This document shows, one piece after another, positions 44,617 through 54,148 of a stretch of DNA of 64,000 nt. Source of the stretch: Pusillimonas sp. TS35 (lineage in GTDB: Bacteria; Pseudomonadota; Gammaproteobacteria; Burkholderiales; Burkholderiaceae_B). The notes beneath the pieces are model-generated. The model was not told where the DNA came from, searched no databases, and saw nothing but the letters and a program-made list of their open reading frames with translations. The stretch is from assembly GCF_009857885.1 (NCBI RefSeq), contig NZ_WWER01000001.1, positions 124,001 through 188,000 on the forward strand. The letters run 5' to 3'. The position numbers and the translations under genes were made by a program. Each line of letters opens with the position of its first letter. The stretch's first letter is position 1.

Positions 44617-47190
44617 TCAGGCCTGGGCCACCCGGTCAGCAATGTGGCAAAGCGCCGCTTCCACTTGGTCGATCAGGATCAGGCACAGGTCGCCCTGGTT
44701 TAGCCGTTGCAGTGCGGTGTCGATCGCCAGCATCTCGCCATGTATCTCCTGTACGTGCGTAGCCCGCGTAGCGCCGGCCAGGCCCGCGCGCAGCAGTGCG
44801 AGCACTTCACCTTCGGCGCGGCCGCGCTGACAGGCGTCCTCGTACAGAATGACATCGTCGAAGGCATTGCCCAGGATCTCGGTCTGGCGCTGCAAGTCAA
44901 TGTCGCGGCGGTCGCCCGCGCCGCTGATGACGACGCTGCGCCGGCTCGCCGGCATGCGATCGACCGCGTCGACAAGCGCCTGGATGGCATCGGGGTTGTG
45001 GCCGTAGTCGGCGATCAGTGTGGCCCCGCGGTACGAAAATACGTTGAAGCGCCCCGGTGCCGTATGGGCATCATTGACGAATGACTCAACAGCTGTTGTC
45101 AGCTGCGTGTGACTAAGGCCCGCCGCCCAACCGGCCGCCAGCGACGCCATGGCGTTCTCGACCTGAAAGCCGATGGTGCCATTGCGGGTAAGGGGAATCC
45201 GTGCCATGGGAAAGCGCAACTCGACAGTGCTTTCGGCCAGCACAATGTCATTGTTGTCGACATAGGCGACGCGATGGCCTTTAGCCCGGTGCGTCGCAAG
45301 CAGGGGGTTTCCGCCGTCGACGGCAAAGAAGGTCACCGCGCCTGGGCAGTTCTCGGCCATAGCGGCCACATGCGGGTCGGCGGCATTCAGGACTGCCATG
45401 CCGTCAGGTGCCACGTTCTCGACAATAACGCGCTTGACGACCGCCAGATCCTCAACCGTCTGGATGTAGTTCAGCCCCAGGTGGTCACCGACGCCGACGT
45501 TGGTTACCACCGCAATATTGCAGCGATCGAAGCCCAGTCCTTCGCGCAATATGCCGCCTCGTGCTGTTTCGAAGACGGCGGCATCCACATCAGGATGCAT
45601 CAGTACATTGCGGGCGCTGCGTGGGCCGCTGCAGTCGCCGGTGTCGATGCATTCGCCGCTGATGTAGACGCCATCGGAGTTGGTCATGCCTACGCGCAAG
45701 CCGGCATTGCTCAGCATATGGGCGATGAGGCGGGTGGTGGTGGTTTTGCCGTTGGTGCCCGCAATGGCAACGACGGGAATGCGGCCGCTCTCACCCTCTG
45801 GAAACATATTGGCGATAATGGCTTCGCCAACTGCGCGCCCCTTTCCGAACGACGGATCCAGATGCATGCGCAAGCCAGGCGCCGCATTGACCTCCACAAC
45901 GCTGGCGCCCTGCTGATCCAGCGTCTCATAAACATTCTGGCTCACCAGGTCGATACCGCAGATATCCAGCCCCACCATTTGTGCGGCGGCCACTGCCGCA
46001 GCCGCCAGTTCAGGGTGTACCTGGTCGGTGACATCGGTGGCTGTGCCGCCGGTGCTGAGGTTGGCGTTATTGCGCAGCGTGACCAGCGCGCCCCGTTCGG
46101 GTATTGATTGGGCGGTGTAGCCTTGCCTGGCCATCGTGGTGACGGCAATCTCGTCATCCAGGCGAATACGCGTGAGCGAGGTGCCGTGGCCCTCACCGCG
46201 TGCGGGGTCGGCATTGATGATGGCGACCAGTTCTGCGATTGTGTGTTCGCCATCGCCGGTGATCTGTGGCGGGTCGCGCCGCGCGGCGGCCACCAGCTTG
46301 TCACCGATGACGAGCAGGCGGAAGTCGTGACCAGGAAAGTAGCGCTCCACAATCACATCGCTGCTTATTTCGGCCGCGACGTCGAAGGCCGCCAGCACTT
46401 GGTCGCGGCCGATGAGATTGACGGCTACGCCCTTGCCCTGATTACCATCGCGTGGCTTGACGACGACCGGCGCATCGATACGCTGTGCGGCTTCCCATGC
46501 TGCCTCGCTCGTGGTGACGCTGTAGCCGTCGGGCACCGGCACGCCCGCTGCGCGCAACAGCGACTTGGTGAGGTCTTTGTCTTGTGCGATGGCTTCGGCG
46601 ATGGCACTGGTGCTGTCGGTTTCCGCTGCCTGTATCCGGCGCTGGCGGCTGCCCCAGCCGAATTGCACCAAGCTGCCCTGCGTAAGGCGGCGATAGGGGA
46701 TGCCGCGCGCCACAGCGGCCTGCACGATGGAGCCAGTGCTGGGCCCTAGCCTGACGTCTTCATTCAATTCGCGCAGCCGGTTCAGCGCATCGGCCAGATC
46801 GAAGGGCGTGTCGTCGGCGGCGGCGCGGCACAATGCACATGCCAGATCAAAGGCCAGGCGGCCGACATCTTCTTCAGAGTATTCGGTAATGACCTGATAC
46901 ACGCCCGCTTGTTCGGTTTCGCGTGTACGGGTAAAGGAAACAGGGCACTTGGCCTGCGATTGCAGGCTGAGCATGGCGCACCCGACTGCGTGGGCGAGCG
47001 GGTAGTTTTGGAGGTGATTGGGCGGCAGTTGCAGGTCGATATCGGGAAACCGCGCGCGCAGCCGGGTTTCGAATCCGGGCTGTGCGTCAATCGCGCACTC
47101 TGTCTCCGTGCACGAAACCACTGCTTCGATCGACGTGCGTCGGCTCCAGAGATTGGGGCCACGCAGGGCCCGAATACGCAAGACTTCCAT
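44617..47190 (-). CDS. cphA: Cyanophycin synthetase CphA
   Basis: CphA polymerises Asp and Arg into the storage peptide multi-L-arginyl-poly-L-aspartate using ATP. The 857-residue protein has the N-terminal CphA domain (1-160), an ATP-grasp domain (about 205-465; DLTKSLLRAAGVPVPDGYSV, VVVKPRDGNQGKGVAVNL, VVEVNAAPGLRMHLDPS) and a Mur-ligase-like domain with P-loop GTNGKTTTT at 478-486, then FETARGGILREGLGFDRCNI and YGHNPDAIQAL. All three domains look intact and full length. It lies 61 nt downstream of a paralogue. Confidence 0.96.
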   Translation of the reverse strand: MEVLRIRALRGPNLWSRRTSIEAVVSCTETECAIDAQPGFETRLRARFPDIDLQLPPNHLQNYPLAHAVGCAMLSLQSQAKCPVSFTRTRETEQAGVYQVITEYSEEDVGRLAFDLACALCRAAADDTPFDLADALNRLRELNEDVRLGPSTGSIVQAAVARGIPYRRLTQGSLVQFGWGSRQRRIQAAETDSTSAIAEAIAQDKDLTKSLLRAAGVPVPDGYSVTTSEAAWEAAQRIDAPVVVKPRDGNQGKGVAVNLIGRDQVLAAFDVAAEISSDVIVERYFPGHDFRLLVIGDKLVAAARRDPPQITGDGEHTIAELVAIINADPARGEGHGTSLTRIRLDDEIAVTTMARQGYTAQSIPERGALVTLRNNANLSTGGTATDVTDQVHPELAAAAVAAAQMVGLDICGIDLVSQNVYETLDQQGASVVEVNAAPGLRMHLDPSFGKGRAVGEAIIANMFPEGESGRIPVVAIAGTNGKTTTTRLIAHMLSNAGLRVGMTNSDGVYISGECIDTGDCSGPRSARNVLMHPDVDAAVFETARGGILREGLGFDRCNIAVVTNVGVGDHLGLNYIQTVEDLAVVKRVIVENVAPDGMAVLNAADPHVAAMAENCPGAVTFFAVDGGNPLLATHRAKGHRVAYVDNNDIVLAESTVELRFPMARIPLTRNGTIGFQVENAMASLAAGWAAGLSHTQLTTAVESFVNDAHTAPGRFNVFSYRGATLIADYGHNPDAIQALVDAVDRMPASRRSVVISGAGDRRDIDLQRQTEILGNAFDDVILYEDACQRGRAEGEVLALLRAGLAGATRATHVQEIHGEMLAIDTALQRLNQGDLCLILIDQVEAALCHIADRVAQA

Positions 47191-47251
47191 GTAAAGCTAT
47201 CCTCGTTGTATTTGTGTCGTGGCGACTAGTGAGCAGGTGGCGGTGCGTATG

Positions 47252-49465
47252 TCAGACCGACACTTCGAGTGCGGGGGCCGTGCTGTCGGGCGCGACACTG
47301 ATGTCGGCTTGGTCTTGCCCGAAGGTTTCGACGCCAGTGCGGATCAAGGCTGGGTCCAGGCCCAACGCCCATGCCGCGGCAATGGCCGCAAGCATGTTGT
47401 CGGTTTGCTGCGTATCGCGACCAGCGTCGGTAACGGGTATGGCTGCCAGGCTGGTGAGCTCGGTAAGTGCGTCGCCGTGTGCCAGCATCACTTTGCCTTC
47501 GCGCGCGACGACCGCACGCTTGCCTGCGGCAAGGTGCGCCCTCAGTGCGGTGCCGGCACCTGTCTGGCTGAAGAACACCACATCGCCATCGCTCAGTTCG
47601 GCCAGTGCGGCAACATTGCTGTCGTCCGCGTTCAGTATTGATGCGCCTTCGGCCAGCACCACGTCGACCTGCGTACGCATTACCTTGGACAGCGCCTCGG
47701 TATCGGCAATATGCAGTTCAGGTATCAGTTGCGCTGTATCGAGATTGGTGACGATGCCGATCAGGCAGCGATCGTAGGGTATGCCTTCGGTGCAAATGGC
47801 GCGCACCCCAGTTTCGATAACGCCCGCTTGCATTGCACGGTTAAGCAAGACCCGCTGTGCCTGTTCCCAATTTGCGCAGTCCTGGGTTTCAACCTTGCGG
47901 CGGCCAAAGTACAGGCCGTCGCTGCAGGCCAGCCCGGTGTTCCACCCATGCATCTGGAGCAGGCGGGTGACAATGCGGGCGACGGACGTCTTGCCGTGGC
48001 TGCCTCCCACGCCGATCAGTGGAATTCGAGCGTTTGCCCCTTCGGGAAAGAGGTGCTCGACAATGGCCTCGCCCACCGCGCGCGGTTCGCCCGCGGCTGG
48101 TCGCAGATGCATGAGCAGGCCGGGCCCCGCATTGACCTCTACGATGGCGCCACCCTGTTCGGCCAGCGGGCGCGAGATGTCCCGCGCAACCAGATCCACG
48201 CCAGCGATATCCAGCCCCACGACGCGCGCGGCCAGTGCCACTGCTGCCGCAACGGAAGGGTGCACCTCGTCGGTGCAGTCGATGGAAACATTACCATTGC
48301 GCTGGATGACGACGGTTTGGCCCTCGGGCACGACCGTGTCCGCTGCGTAGCCTTGGCGGGCGATTTCCAGTCGCGCCGCGGAATCCAGGCGGATGATGTT
48401 CAGAGGGTGGTCTTCATCGCTGCCGCGGCGCGGGTCGGCGTTGATCTGGGAGTCGATCAATTGCTCCACGGTGCTGACGCCGTCGCCGCGGATTGCCGCC
48501 ACGTCGCCGCGCGCGGCCGCCACCATGCGTCCCCCAACCACCAGCAGGCGGTGTTCATCGCCTTCTATGAAGCGTTCTACCATGACGCCGCTGCCTTCGT
48601 CGGCTGCGACGGAGAATGCGGTTTCGATATCGGCACGACCCGACAGATTCATGAAGACACCGCGGCCATGGTTGCCGTCCACCGGCTTGACCACGACAGG
48701 CAGGCCGATATCCTGGGCGGCTTCCCAAGCTTGCTCGGCGCTATCCACAAGTACACCCTCGGGGACGGGCACACCGCAGGTGCTCAGCAGCGTTTTGGTG
48801 AGGTCTTTGTCGCGCGACACGCCTTCGGCGATGGCACTGGTGCGGTCGGTTTCGGCCGTCCAGATGCGGCGCTGCGCTGCGCCGTATCCCAGCTGCACCA
48901 GGTTTGCTTCGCTAAGGCGTATGGTGGGGATGTCGCGGTCGTCGGCCGCGTTGACAATGCATTCGGTACTCGGCCCCAGGCGCAGTGAATCTGCCAGCTC
49001 GCGCAGCTCGGCAACGGCCCCGTCGACGTCGTAGGTGCGATCTTCGATGGCAGCCATGACCAGATCGCGCGCCGCGTACAGCGCCGCACGCGTCAGGGGT
49101 TCGTACCAGGCCCGCACAATGACCTTGTAGACCCCGCGTACGGAGGTTTCGCGCGCCCGGCCCAAGCCGCCCGGCATGCCTGCCAGAGCCTGCAGTTCGA
49201 GCGTGACGTGTTCCAGGATGTGCGCCGGCCACGTGCCATTGCGCAGACGCTGCAGGAAACCACCCCGCTCACCGATACTGCAGCGGTGCTCGATCAGCGT
49301 CGGCAGCCACGAGGAGAGGCGTTCGTACAGACCTGGAATGGTGTTGGACGGAAAATCCTCGAGATCGCCGATATCCACCAGCGCTTCGATGACCGGCCGA
49401 TAGGCCCAGATACTGGGGCCGCGCAGGTACTGCATTGTGACAATGTCAATGTATTTTTTGCTCAT
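47252..49465 (-). CDS. Cyanophycin synthetase paralogue CphA'
   Basis: A 737-residue relative of CphA and the first gene of the pair. It has the same three-part layout: an N-terminal domain (1-170), ATP-grasp (about 215-465; DLTKTLLSTCGVPVPEGVLV, VVVKPVDGNHGRGVFMNL, IVEVNAGPGLLMHLRPA) and a Mur-ligase-like part. The P-loop is GGSHGKTS (487-494), closer to the MurC type than to CphA's GTNGKT. The C-terminal region is about 120 residues shorter than in the neighbour. Paired cphA/cphA' genes are known in several beta- and gammaproteobacteria; the role of the second protein is not settled. Confidence 0.9.
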   Translation of the reverse strand: MSKKYIDIVTMQYLRGPSIWAYRPVIEALVDIGDLEDFPSNTIPGLYERLSSWLPTLIEHRCSIGERGGFLQRLRNGTWPAHILEHVTLELQALAGMPGGLGRARETSVRGVYKVIVRAWYEPLTRAALYAARDLVMAAIEDRTYDVDGAVAELRELADSLRLGPSTECIVNAADDRDIPTIRLSEANLVQLGYGAAQRRIWTAETDRTSAIAEGVSRDKDLTKTLLSTCGVPVPEGVLVDSAEQAWEAAQDIGLPVVVKPVDGNHGRGVFMNLSGRADIETAFSVAADEGSGVMVERFIEGDEHRLLVVGGRMVAAARGDVAAIRGDGVSTVEQLIDSQINADPRRGSDEDHPLNIIRLDSAARLEIARQGYAADTVVPEGQTVVIQRNGNVSIDCTDEVHPSVAAAVALAARVVGLDIAGVDLVARDISRPLAEQGGAIVEVNAGPGLLMHLRPAAGEPRAVGEAIVEHLFPEGANARIPLIGVGGSHGKTSVARIVTRLLQMHGWNTGLACSDGLYFGRRKVETQDCANWEQAQRVLLNRAMQAGVIETGVRAICTEGIPYDRCLIGIVTNLDTAQLIPELHIADTEALSKVMRTQVDVVLAEGASILNADDSNVAALAELSDGDVVFFSQTGAGTALRAHLAAGKRAVVAREGKVMLAHGDALTELTSLAAIPVTDAGRDTQQTDNMLAAIAAAWALGLDPALIRTGVETFGQDQADISVAPDSTAPALEVSV

Positions 49466-49797
49466 CTTCGAGGAATTGGACGAAAGAGAGGGGGGGATGC
49501 GGCGAGGCGGCGGGAAGCGTCAGGAGACGGATACGCGGAGAGAAAGAGAACGCATTTGCAAGGCGCAATCAAAGAGGATAAATAATGGCGAGACAAGTTG
49601 CCGAGAATGCAGATTTAACTCCTGCTTGAATGGGAGTGCAAGAGATTCTGGTGGCTCGGGGCGGCGAAACAACACAAAATTTGTCAATTCCCCTATTTGC
49701 AGGGTTTGGGAGGTATTCTGCCTCATCAGGGTGGCCTGAATTTGTGTATATTCCTCCTTTTTTTCGGCCCAATCGGATGAATGCGGAAGTAAATCAG
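49466..49797. other. Divergent control region of the cyanophycin module
   Basis: About 330 bases between cphA' (minus) and the ABC transporter gene (plus), purine- and T-rich in places. It must hold promoters for both arms; no clear operator was recognised. Frames here are upstream extensions of the ABC gene without ribosome sites. Confidence 0.55.
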
Positions 49798-52005
49798 ATG
49801 GACGCGCCCGGCAGTGTGCCTGCTGCATGGCGTGCATCGCTGGCGCAACAGCTTGCCCCGGGGGAAACTGTTCGAGCCTGGATGGAAACCGATCTGGACG
49901 GCCGCCTGCGGTTCAGCCAGGGCCTGATTGCCGTTACCAGCCGCCGTCTGCTGGCTTGGCAACCTGATACCGCCCAGTGGCAGTCATGGGACGCTGCCCC
50001 CGGCCTGGCGCTGCAACTGCACGACCATGCCGGTGTGGGCACGCTCGCTTTACAGGATGCGCACGCTTGTCTGGCAACGTGGCGCTATACCTTGCGGCAC
50101 GATCGCAGCGCGCACGCGCTCGCTGCGCAATTCAATCGACGCCATGGCACCGAGGAGCCTTCTGGGTATGTGGCGGCCAGCCCACGCGTAGGTGTGCCCT
50201 CGTCGTGGGCCCTGTTGCGGCTGTGGCGGTTCGCCCGGCCCTACCGAGGGCAATTGCTGACCGGTTTTCTGCTGACGCTCGGGGCTACTGCCGCTGCGCT
50301 GGTGGCGCCGTACCTGACCATGCCACTCATGGACAAGATCTTGATCCCTTTTCAGAACGGGCAACCGGTGGATTGGGGCCTGGTGCGGCTGTATCTGAGC
50401 GGGTTGTTGGTATCGTCGATCCTGGCTTGGATACTGGGCTGGGGCCGGACATATATCCTGGCGCGCGTCAGCGAGCGCATTGGTGCCGATTTGCGCACCG
50501 CGACCTATCAGCATCTGCAAGGCCTGTCGTTGCAGTATTTCGGCGGCAAGCGCACGGGTGATCTGATCTCCCGTATCGGTTCCGAATCTGATCGTATTTG
50601 CCTGTTCCTGTCGCTGCATTTGCTCGATTTCGCCACCGACGTGCTTATGATCGCGATGACCGCGATCATCCTGTTCACCATCAACCCCTGGCTGGCCATC
50701 GTCACACTGCTGCCGCTGCCTTTCATTGTCTGGCTCATCCACTTGGTACGCGACCGTCTGCGCCACGGTTTCGAGCGAGCCGACCGGGTCTGGTCAGAAC
50801 TTACCAACGTGCTGGCCGACACAATACCTGGCATACGTGTGGTCAAGGCATTTGCGCAAGAGCGCCGCGAGGTGGCGCGTTTCCGCGAGGCCAACAATCG
50901 CAATCTGGTGGTCAACGACAAGGTCAATGCGGTCTGGTCGTTGTTTTCCCCCACAATCACTCTGTTGACCGAGGTGGGGCTGTTGGTGGTGTGGGCTTTC
51001 GGCATCTGGCTGGTCTCGCGCAACCAGATCACGGTGGGCGTGCTGACGGCATTTCTCACTTACATTGGCCGCTTTTATACCCGTCTCGATTCCATGAGCC
51101 GGATCGTATCGTTTACCCAGAAGGCAGCCGCTGGCGCCAAGCGCATCTTCGATATTCTCGACCATGTATCCAGCGTACCTGAGCCCTCGCCCGCCAACAC
51201 AGTGCGCCTGGAGAAGGTGCGTGGCCGCATACAGCTTCGCAATATCCGGTTTCGCTACGGCAACCGCCCGGTCATTCGCGGTATCGATCTGGACATTGCG
51301 CCAGGCGAGATGATTGGTCTGGTGGGGCACAGCGGTTCGGGCAAAAGTACCGTGGTCAACCTGATCTGCCGCTTCTACGATGTTACTGATGGCGCAATCT
51401 TGCTGGACGGCGTCGACATCCGCATGCTGCCGGTTTCCGATTACCGGCGCAATATTGGTTTGGTGCTTCAGGAACCTTTCCTGTTCTTTGGCACGATCGC
51501 CGAGAACATCGCCTATGGCAAGCCCGAGGCCAGCCGCGAAGAAATTATTGCTGCTGCCCGCGCGGCCCATGCCCACGAATTCATCCTGCGCCTGCCGCAT
51601 GGCTACGATTCGTTGGTGGGCGAACGCGGCCAGGCGCTGTCGGGCGGCGAGCGCCAGCGCATCTCTATCGCCCGCGCACTGCTTATCGATCCGCCCATTT
51701 TGATCCTGGACGAGGCCACCTCATCGGTCGATACCAAGACAGAACAGGAAATCCAGAAAGCGCTGGACAATCTGACGCGCGGGCGCACCACGATATCCAT
51801 CGCGCACCGCCTGAGCACACTACATCAGGCCGACCGCTTGGTGGTGCTGGACCGTGGTGTCGTCGTGGAAGAGGGCAGGCACGATGTACTGCTTGCCAGC
51901 AACGGTGCGTATGCGCGCCTGTACCAGGCGCAGGCCCGTGGCGAGGTGGACGTCTCCAGGGGTGAAGGTTGGGATGGCAGCGACGACGATGACGATACCC
52001 CTTGA
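49798..52005 (+). CDS. Cyanophycin-associated ABC transporter (fused permease-ATPase)
   Basis: A half-transporter of 735 residues. It has an N-terminal soluble domain of about 130 residues (PH-like beta pattern; TDLDGRLRFSQGLIAVTSRR) and a type I exporter membrane domain with six TM helices. The ATPase shows Walker A GHSGSGKST, Q-loop LVLQEPFLFFG, signature ALSGGERQRISIARALLIDP, Walker B ILILDEATSS and an H-loop in ISIAHRLST. The start at 49798 has GGAAG 8 nt upstream; an ATG at 49777 is possible. Its place next to cphA/cphA' and DUF1854 matches a family NCBI names as cyanophycin metabolism-associated (recalled, not searched). Substrate unknown. Confidence 0.9.
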   Translation: MDAPGSVPAAWRASLAQQLAPGETVRAWMETDLDGRLRFSQGLIAVTSRRLLAWQPDTAQWQSWDAAPGLALQLHDHAGVGTLALQDAHACLATWRYTLRHDRSAHALAAQFNRRHGTEEPSGYVAASPRVGVPSSWALLRLWRFARPYRGQLLTGFLLTLGATAAALVAPYLTMPLMDKILIPFQNGQPVDWGLVRLYLSGLLVSSILAWILGWGRTYILARVSERIGADLRTATYQHLQGLSLQYFGGKRTGDLISRIGSESDRICLFLSLHLLDFATDVLMIAMTAIILFTINPWLAIVTLLPLPFIVWLIHLVRDRLRHGFERADRVWSELTNVLADTIPGIRVVKAFAQERREVARFREANNRNLVVNDKVNAVWSLFSPTITLLTEVGLLVVWAFGIWLVSRNQITVGVLTAFLTYIGRFYTRLDSMSRIVSFTQKAAAGAKRIFDILDHVSSVPEPSPANTVRLEKVRGRIQLRNIRFRYGNRPVIRGIDLDIAPGEMIGLVGHSGSGKSTVVNLICRFYDVTDGAILLDGVDIRMLPVSDYRRNIGLVLQEPFLFFGTIAENIAYGKPEASREEIIAAARAAHAHEFILRLPHGYDSLVGERGQALSGGERQRISIARALLIDPPILILDEATSSVDTKTEQEIQKALDNLTRGRTTISIAHRLSTLHQADRLVVLDRGVVVEEGRHDVLLASNGAYARLYQAQARGEVDVSRGEGWDGSDDDDDTP

Positions 52006-52018
52006 GCGGAGCCACGCG

Positions 52019-52486
52019 ATGAACCACCCCCTTATCCACCTGCGACGCGATAACTTCGGCAGGCTGATGCTGCGCCTGGACGACGGCGGCGAGGCGCACG
52101 TGACGCCGATGCGCAGTTTTCCGATCTCCGCGCCGCAAGAGGGCTTGTCGCTGGTGCGCCAGGACGGTTCTGAGGCCGTGTGGATTGAGCACCTCGACGA
52201 TGTGGACGAGGCCACGCGCGCGCTGTTGCACGAAGAGCTTGCCAGCCGCGAATTTACGCCTGAGATCCGGCGCATCGTGCGTATTTCTAGTCACGCCACG
52301 CCCAGCCAATGGCAGGTAGAAACAGATCGCGGACCGACCACGCTTACCCTCAAGGGCGAGGAAGATATCCGCCGCCTGTCGCCCGCCATGTTGCTGATTG
52401 CAGACGCCAACGGTATTTACTTTCTGATCCGCGACGTGACAGGGTTGGATCGTGCCAGCCGGAAGCTGCTGGATCACTTCCTCTAA
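52019..52486 (+). CDS. DUF1854 family protein, cyanophycin-associated
   Basis: A 155-residue soluble protein of the DUF1854 family: short beta-rich modules (RRDNFGRLMLRLDDGGEAHV, VTPMRSFPISAPQEGLSLVR) and ADANGIYFLIRDVTGLDRAS near the end. It starts 13 nt after the ABC gene with GGAG 8 nt upstream, so the two form an operon. Conserved linkage of this family with cyanophycin synthetase and the ABC exporter suggests it serves the same process, but its activity is unknown. It may be a regulatory or substrate-handling partner of the transporter. Confidence 0.85.
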   Translation: MNHPLIHLRRDNFGRLMLRLDDGGEAHVTPMRSFPISAPQEGLSLVRQDGSEAVWIEHLDDVDEATRALLHEELASREFTPEIRRIVRISSHATPSQWQVETDRGPTTLTLKGEEDIRRLSPAMLLIADANGIYFLIRDVTGLDRASRKLLDHFL

Positions 52487-52494
52487 GACTAGAA

Positions 52495-53664
52495 CTAGAC
52501 AAAGGGTCGCCTGCGGCGGTTGCCTTCACGCAGCCGGATGTCGGTAGTGGCGGGGCGCACATAGCGGGCGCATTCGCGCGTTCGGTCTATGCAGCCGCCA
52601 TTGGCATAGACCCCAGCGGGATCCCGCAGGCGCTCCATTTCTTGCACAATGCGGGCCACTTCGTGTTCATCGGCCATGCTTTGCGCCACGCGCTGATCGA
52701 CGACACTGTCGTCTACACGCAGTTTACCGTTGTCGCTCACATACGTGGCGTGGCGCCAGTGGTAGAGTTCGACACACTTTGAGGCCAGTGTGAAGGGTTG
52801 ATCGCGTTTCCAGAAATTGGTGAACAGGCCAGCGCCCAGATACATCACCCACGACCCTTCGTAGCCTTCAACATTGGAGGAGGTTGGGTCCGGGTTGCGG
52901 AACCACAGCCGGTCGCCGGGCACGTAGAAACGCGGGGGCAGCGGCGCCTTTGTGCTGCCATATTCGCGCAAGAATACCTCATGGAATTTGCCCGACATGA
53001 TGGCGCGGGTTTCCCACTGGCGCTGGAGTTGGCCGAGCAGTGTCGGGTTGCTGCGTGCCGCCTCTTGGGCGATGCTTAGCAGCATCACGTATTCTGTGGC
53101 GCGATAGCAAGAAAATGAATACAGCTTGCCGCTATGCGCAGGCTGGGTGGCAGCGACGAGTGCTTCCACGAGCGGCTTGCCAGGTATCAGAACAAAACCT
53201 GTTTCTTCGCTATATTGCCAGAATTCCTCAGGGCGTTCCGCTGCCTCGGTATCAAATGCCAGCGCAGTGCGACGGGCATTTTCGACAATATTGTGGCGAA
53301 TGCGGACAGCTGACCTGAGCTCGTCGATACTGGGGTAGGGGAAGGCGACTGGGCTGACCAGCATGGCCAGCAGTATTTCGAGGTCGAGGTGATCCGGCCG
53401 GATATGGGTGTCCAGGCTCAGGGTTTTACACAGCTGCGTGGTGTCGTGCTGTGGCGCCCAGTCGTGGGCAAAGGCGGTGCTGAGCCTGAACCGGATGAGC
53501 GCACCCTTGGGGCCGCGCTCGTGCGTGACGACGATGTAGTTCGCCACGCCGACTTCGTCCAGATATGCCAGCGCCTTGTGGCGGGCAGCGCCGAGCTGGT
53601 GCTCGGGGACGTGGAATTCGATACCGCCGGTACGTAATTGTGCCGGCAAGGACACATGAGGCAT
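52495..53664 (-). CDS. Tgl-like protein (spore-coat transglutaminase family)
   Basis: About 389 residues. Residues from about 100 on align by eye with Bacillus Tgl (protein-glutamine gamma-glutamyltransferase): SPVAFPYPSIDELRSAVRIR, then HNIVENARRTALAF, LYSFSCYRATEYVMLLSIAQ with the candidate nucleophile C186, and YVPGDRLWFRNPDPTSSNVE. The partner residues of Tgl (Glu next to the Cys, Glu of RGEN, His of FAHG) appear as Ser, Ser and Asn here. An N-terminal region of about 100 residues is absent from Bacillus Tgl. The start is uncertain (ATG 53664 or 53688; neither has a clear ribosome site). Convergent with DUF1854, 8 nt apart. Function unknown. Confidence 0.7.
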   Translation of the reverse strand: MPHVSLPAQLRTGGIEFHVPEHQLGAARHKALAYLDEVGVANYIVVTHERGPKGALIRFRLSTAFAHDWAPQHDTTQLCKTLSLDTHIRPDHLDLEILLAMLVSPVAFPYPSIDELRSAVRIRHNIVENARRTALAFDTEAAERPEEFWQYSEETGFVLIPGKPLVEALVAATQPAHSGKLYSFSCYRATEYVMLLSIAQEAARSNPTLLGQLQRQWETRAIMSGKFHEVFLREYGSTKAPLPPRFYVPGDRLWFRNPDPTSSNVEGYEGSWVMYLGAGLFTNFWKRDQPFTLASKCVELYHWRHATYVSDNGKLRVDDSVVDQRVAQSMADEHEVARIVQEMERLRDPAGVYANGGCIDRTRECARYVRPATTDIRLREGNRRRRPFV

Positions 53665-54063
53665 GATGGCTATGAATAAGACCGCCATAGGCGGGACGAA
53701 ATGGGACGCAGCATACCTGAGACTGGTCAACAAAAAAAGACAACATTTTCTAGTGTGGACGGCAGACGACAATTCGTAAAGAGGAATTATTTATTCCAAT
53801 GTTTTTTAAAGACACTTTGTTTTAATGTAAACGTCTGCATTGTTTGAGGTTTTTATTTCGTGTCCTATTAATTGTGGGGAAGAGTGCCGTCTTTGTCAGC
53901 AGTGCGTTATGCCGTATCTGTTAGCGGGCTTGCAGGCGTTTCTACTTCAGGGCTCGGTAAAATTTTTTGCAGCGCTCGGTGCATGGGCCAGAAAATACTG
54001 CTATAATTTTTTTCTTTCCTAGCGGAAATATTGCGCAAGTTTCTTCACAGAAGTGCCCGCAAA
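53665..54063. other. AT-rich non-coding region upstream of tRNA-Leu copy 2
   Basis: Roughly 400 bases, clearly more AT-rich than their surroundings, between the Tgl-like gene and tRNA-Leu. They should hold the tRNA promoter and the Tgl-like gene's promoter. No gene is supported. Confidence 0.5.
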
Positions 54064-54148
54064 GCCCAGGTGGCGGAATTGGTAGACGCGCATGGTTCAG
54101 GTCCATGTGCCGCAAGGTGTGGAGGTTCGAGTCCTCTCCTGGGCACCA
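54064..54148 (+). tRNA. tRNA-Leu (CAG), copy 2
   Basis: An 85-nt class II tRNA with encoded CCA, identical in sequence to the minus-strand copy at 35412-35496; anticodon CAG. Its terminator (54157-54189) is also identical. The upstream sequence differs, so the two have separate promoters. Confidence 0.95.

Noticed and set aside
45109-46107. A 332-codon plus-strand frame opposite cphA
   Set aside because: Shadow frame of the cyanophycin synthetase coding sequence without credible features.
47711-48988. A 425-codon plus-strand frame opposite cphA'
   Set aside because: Shadow frame; no signals or family resemblance.
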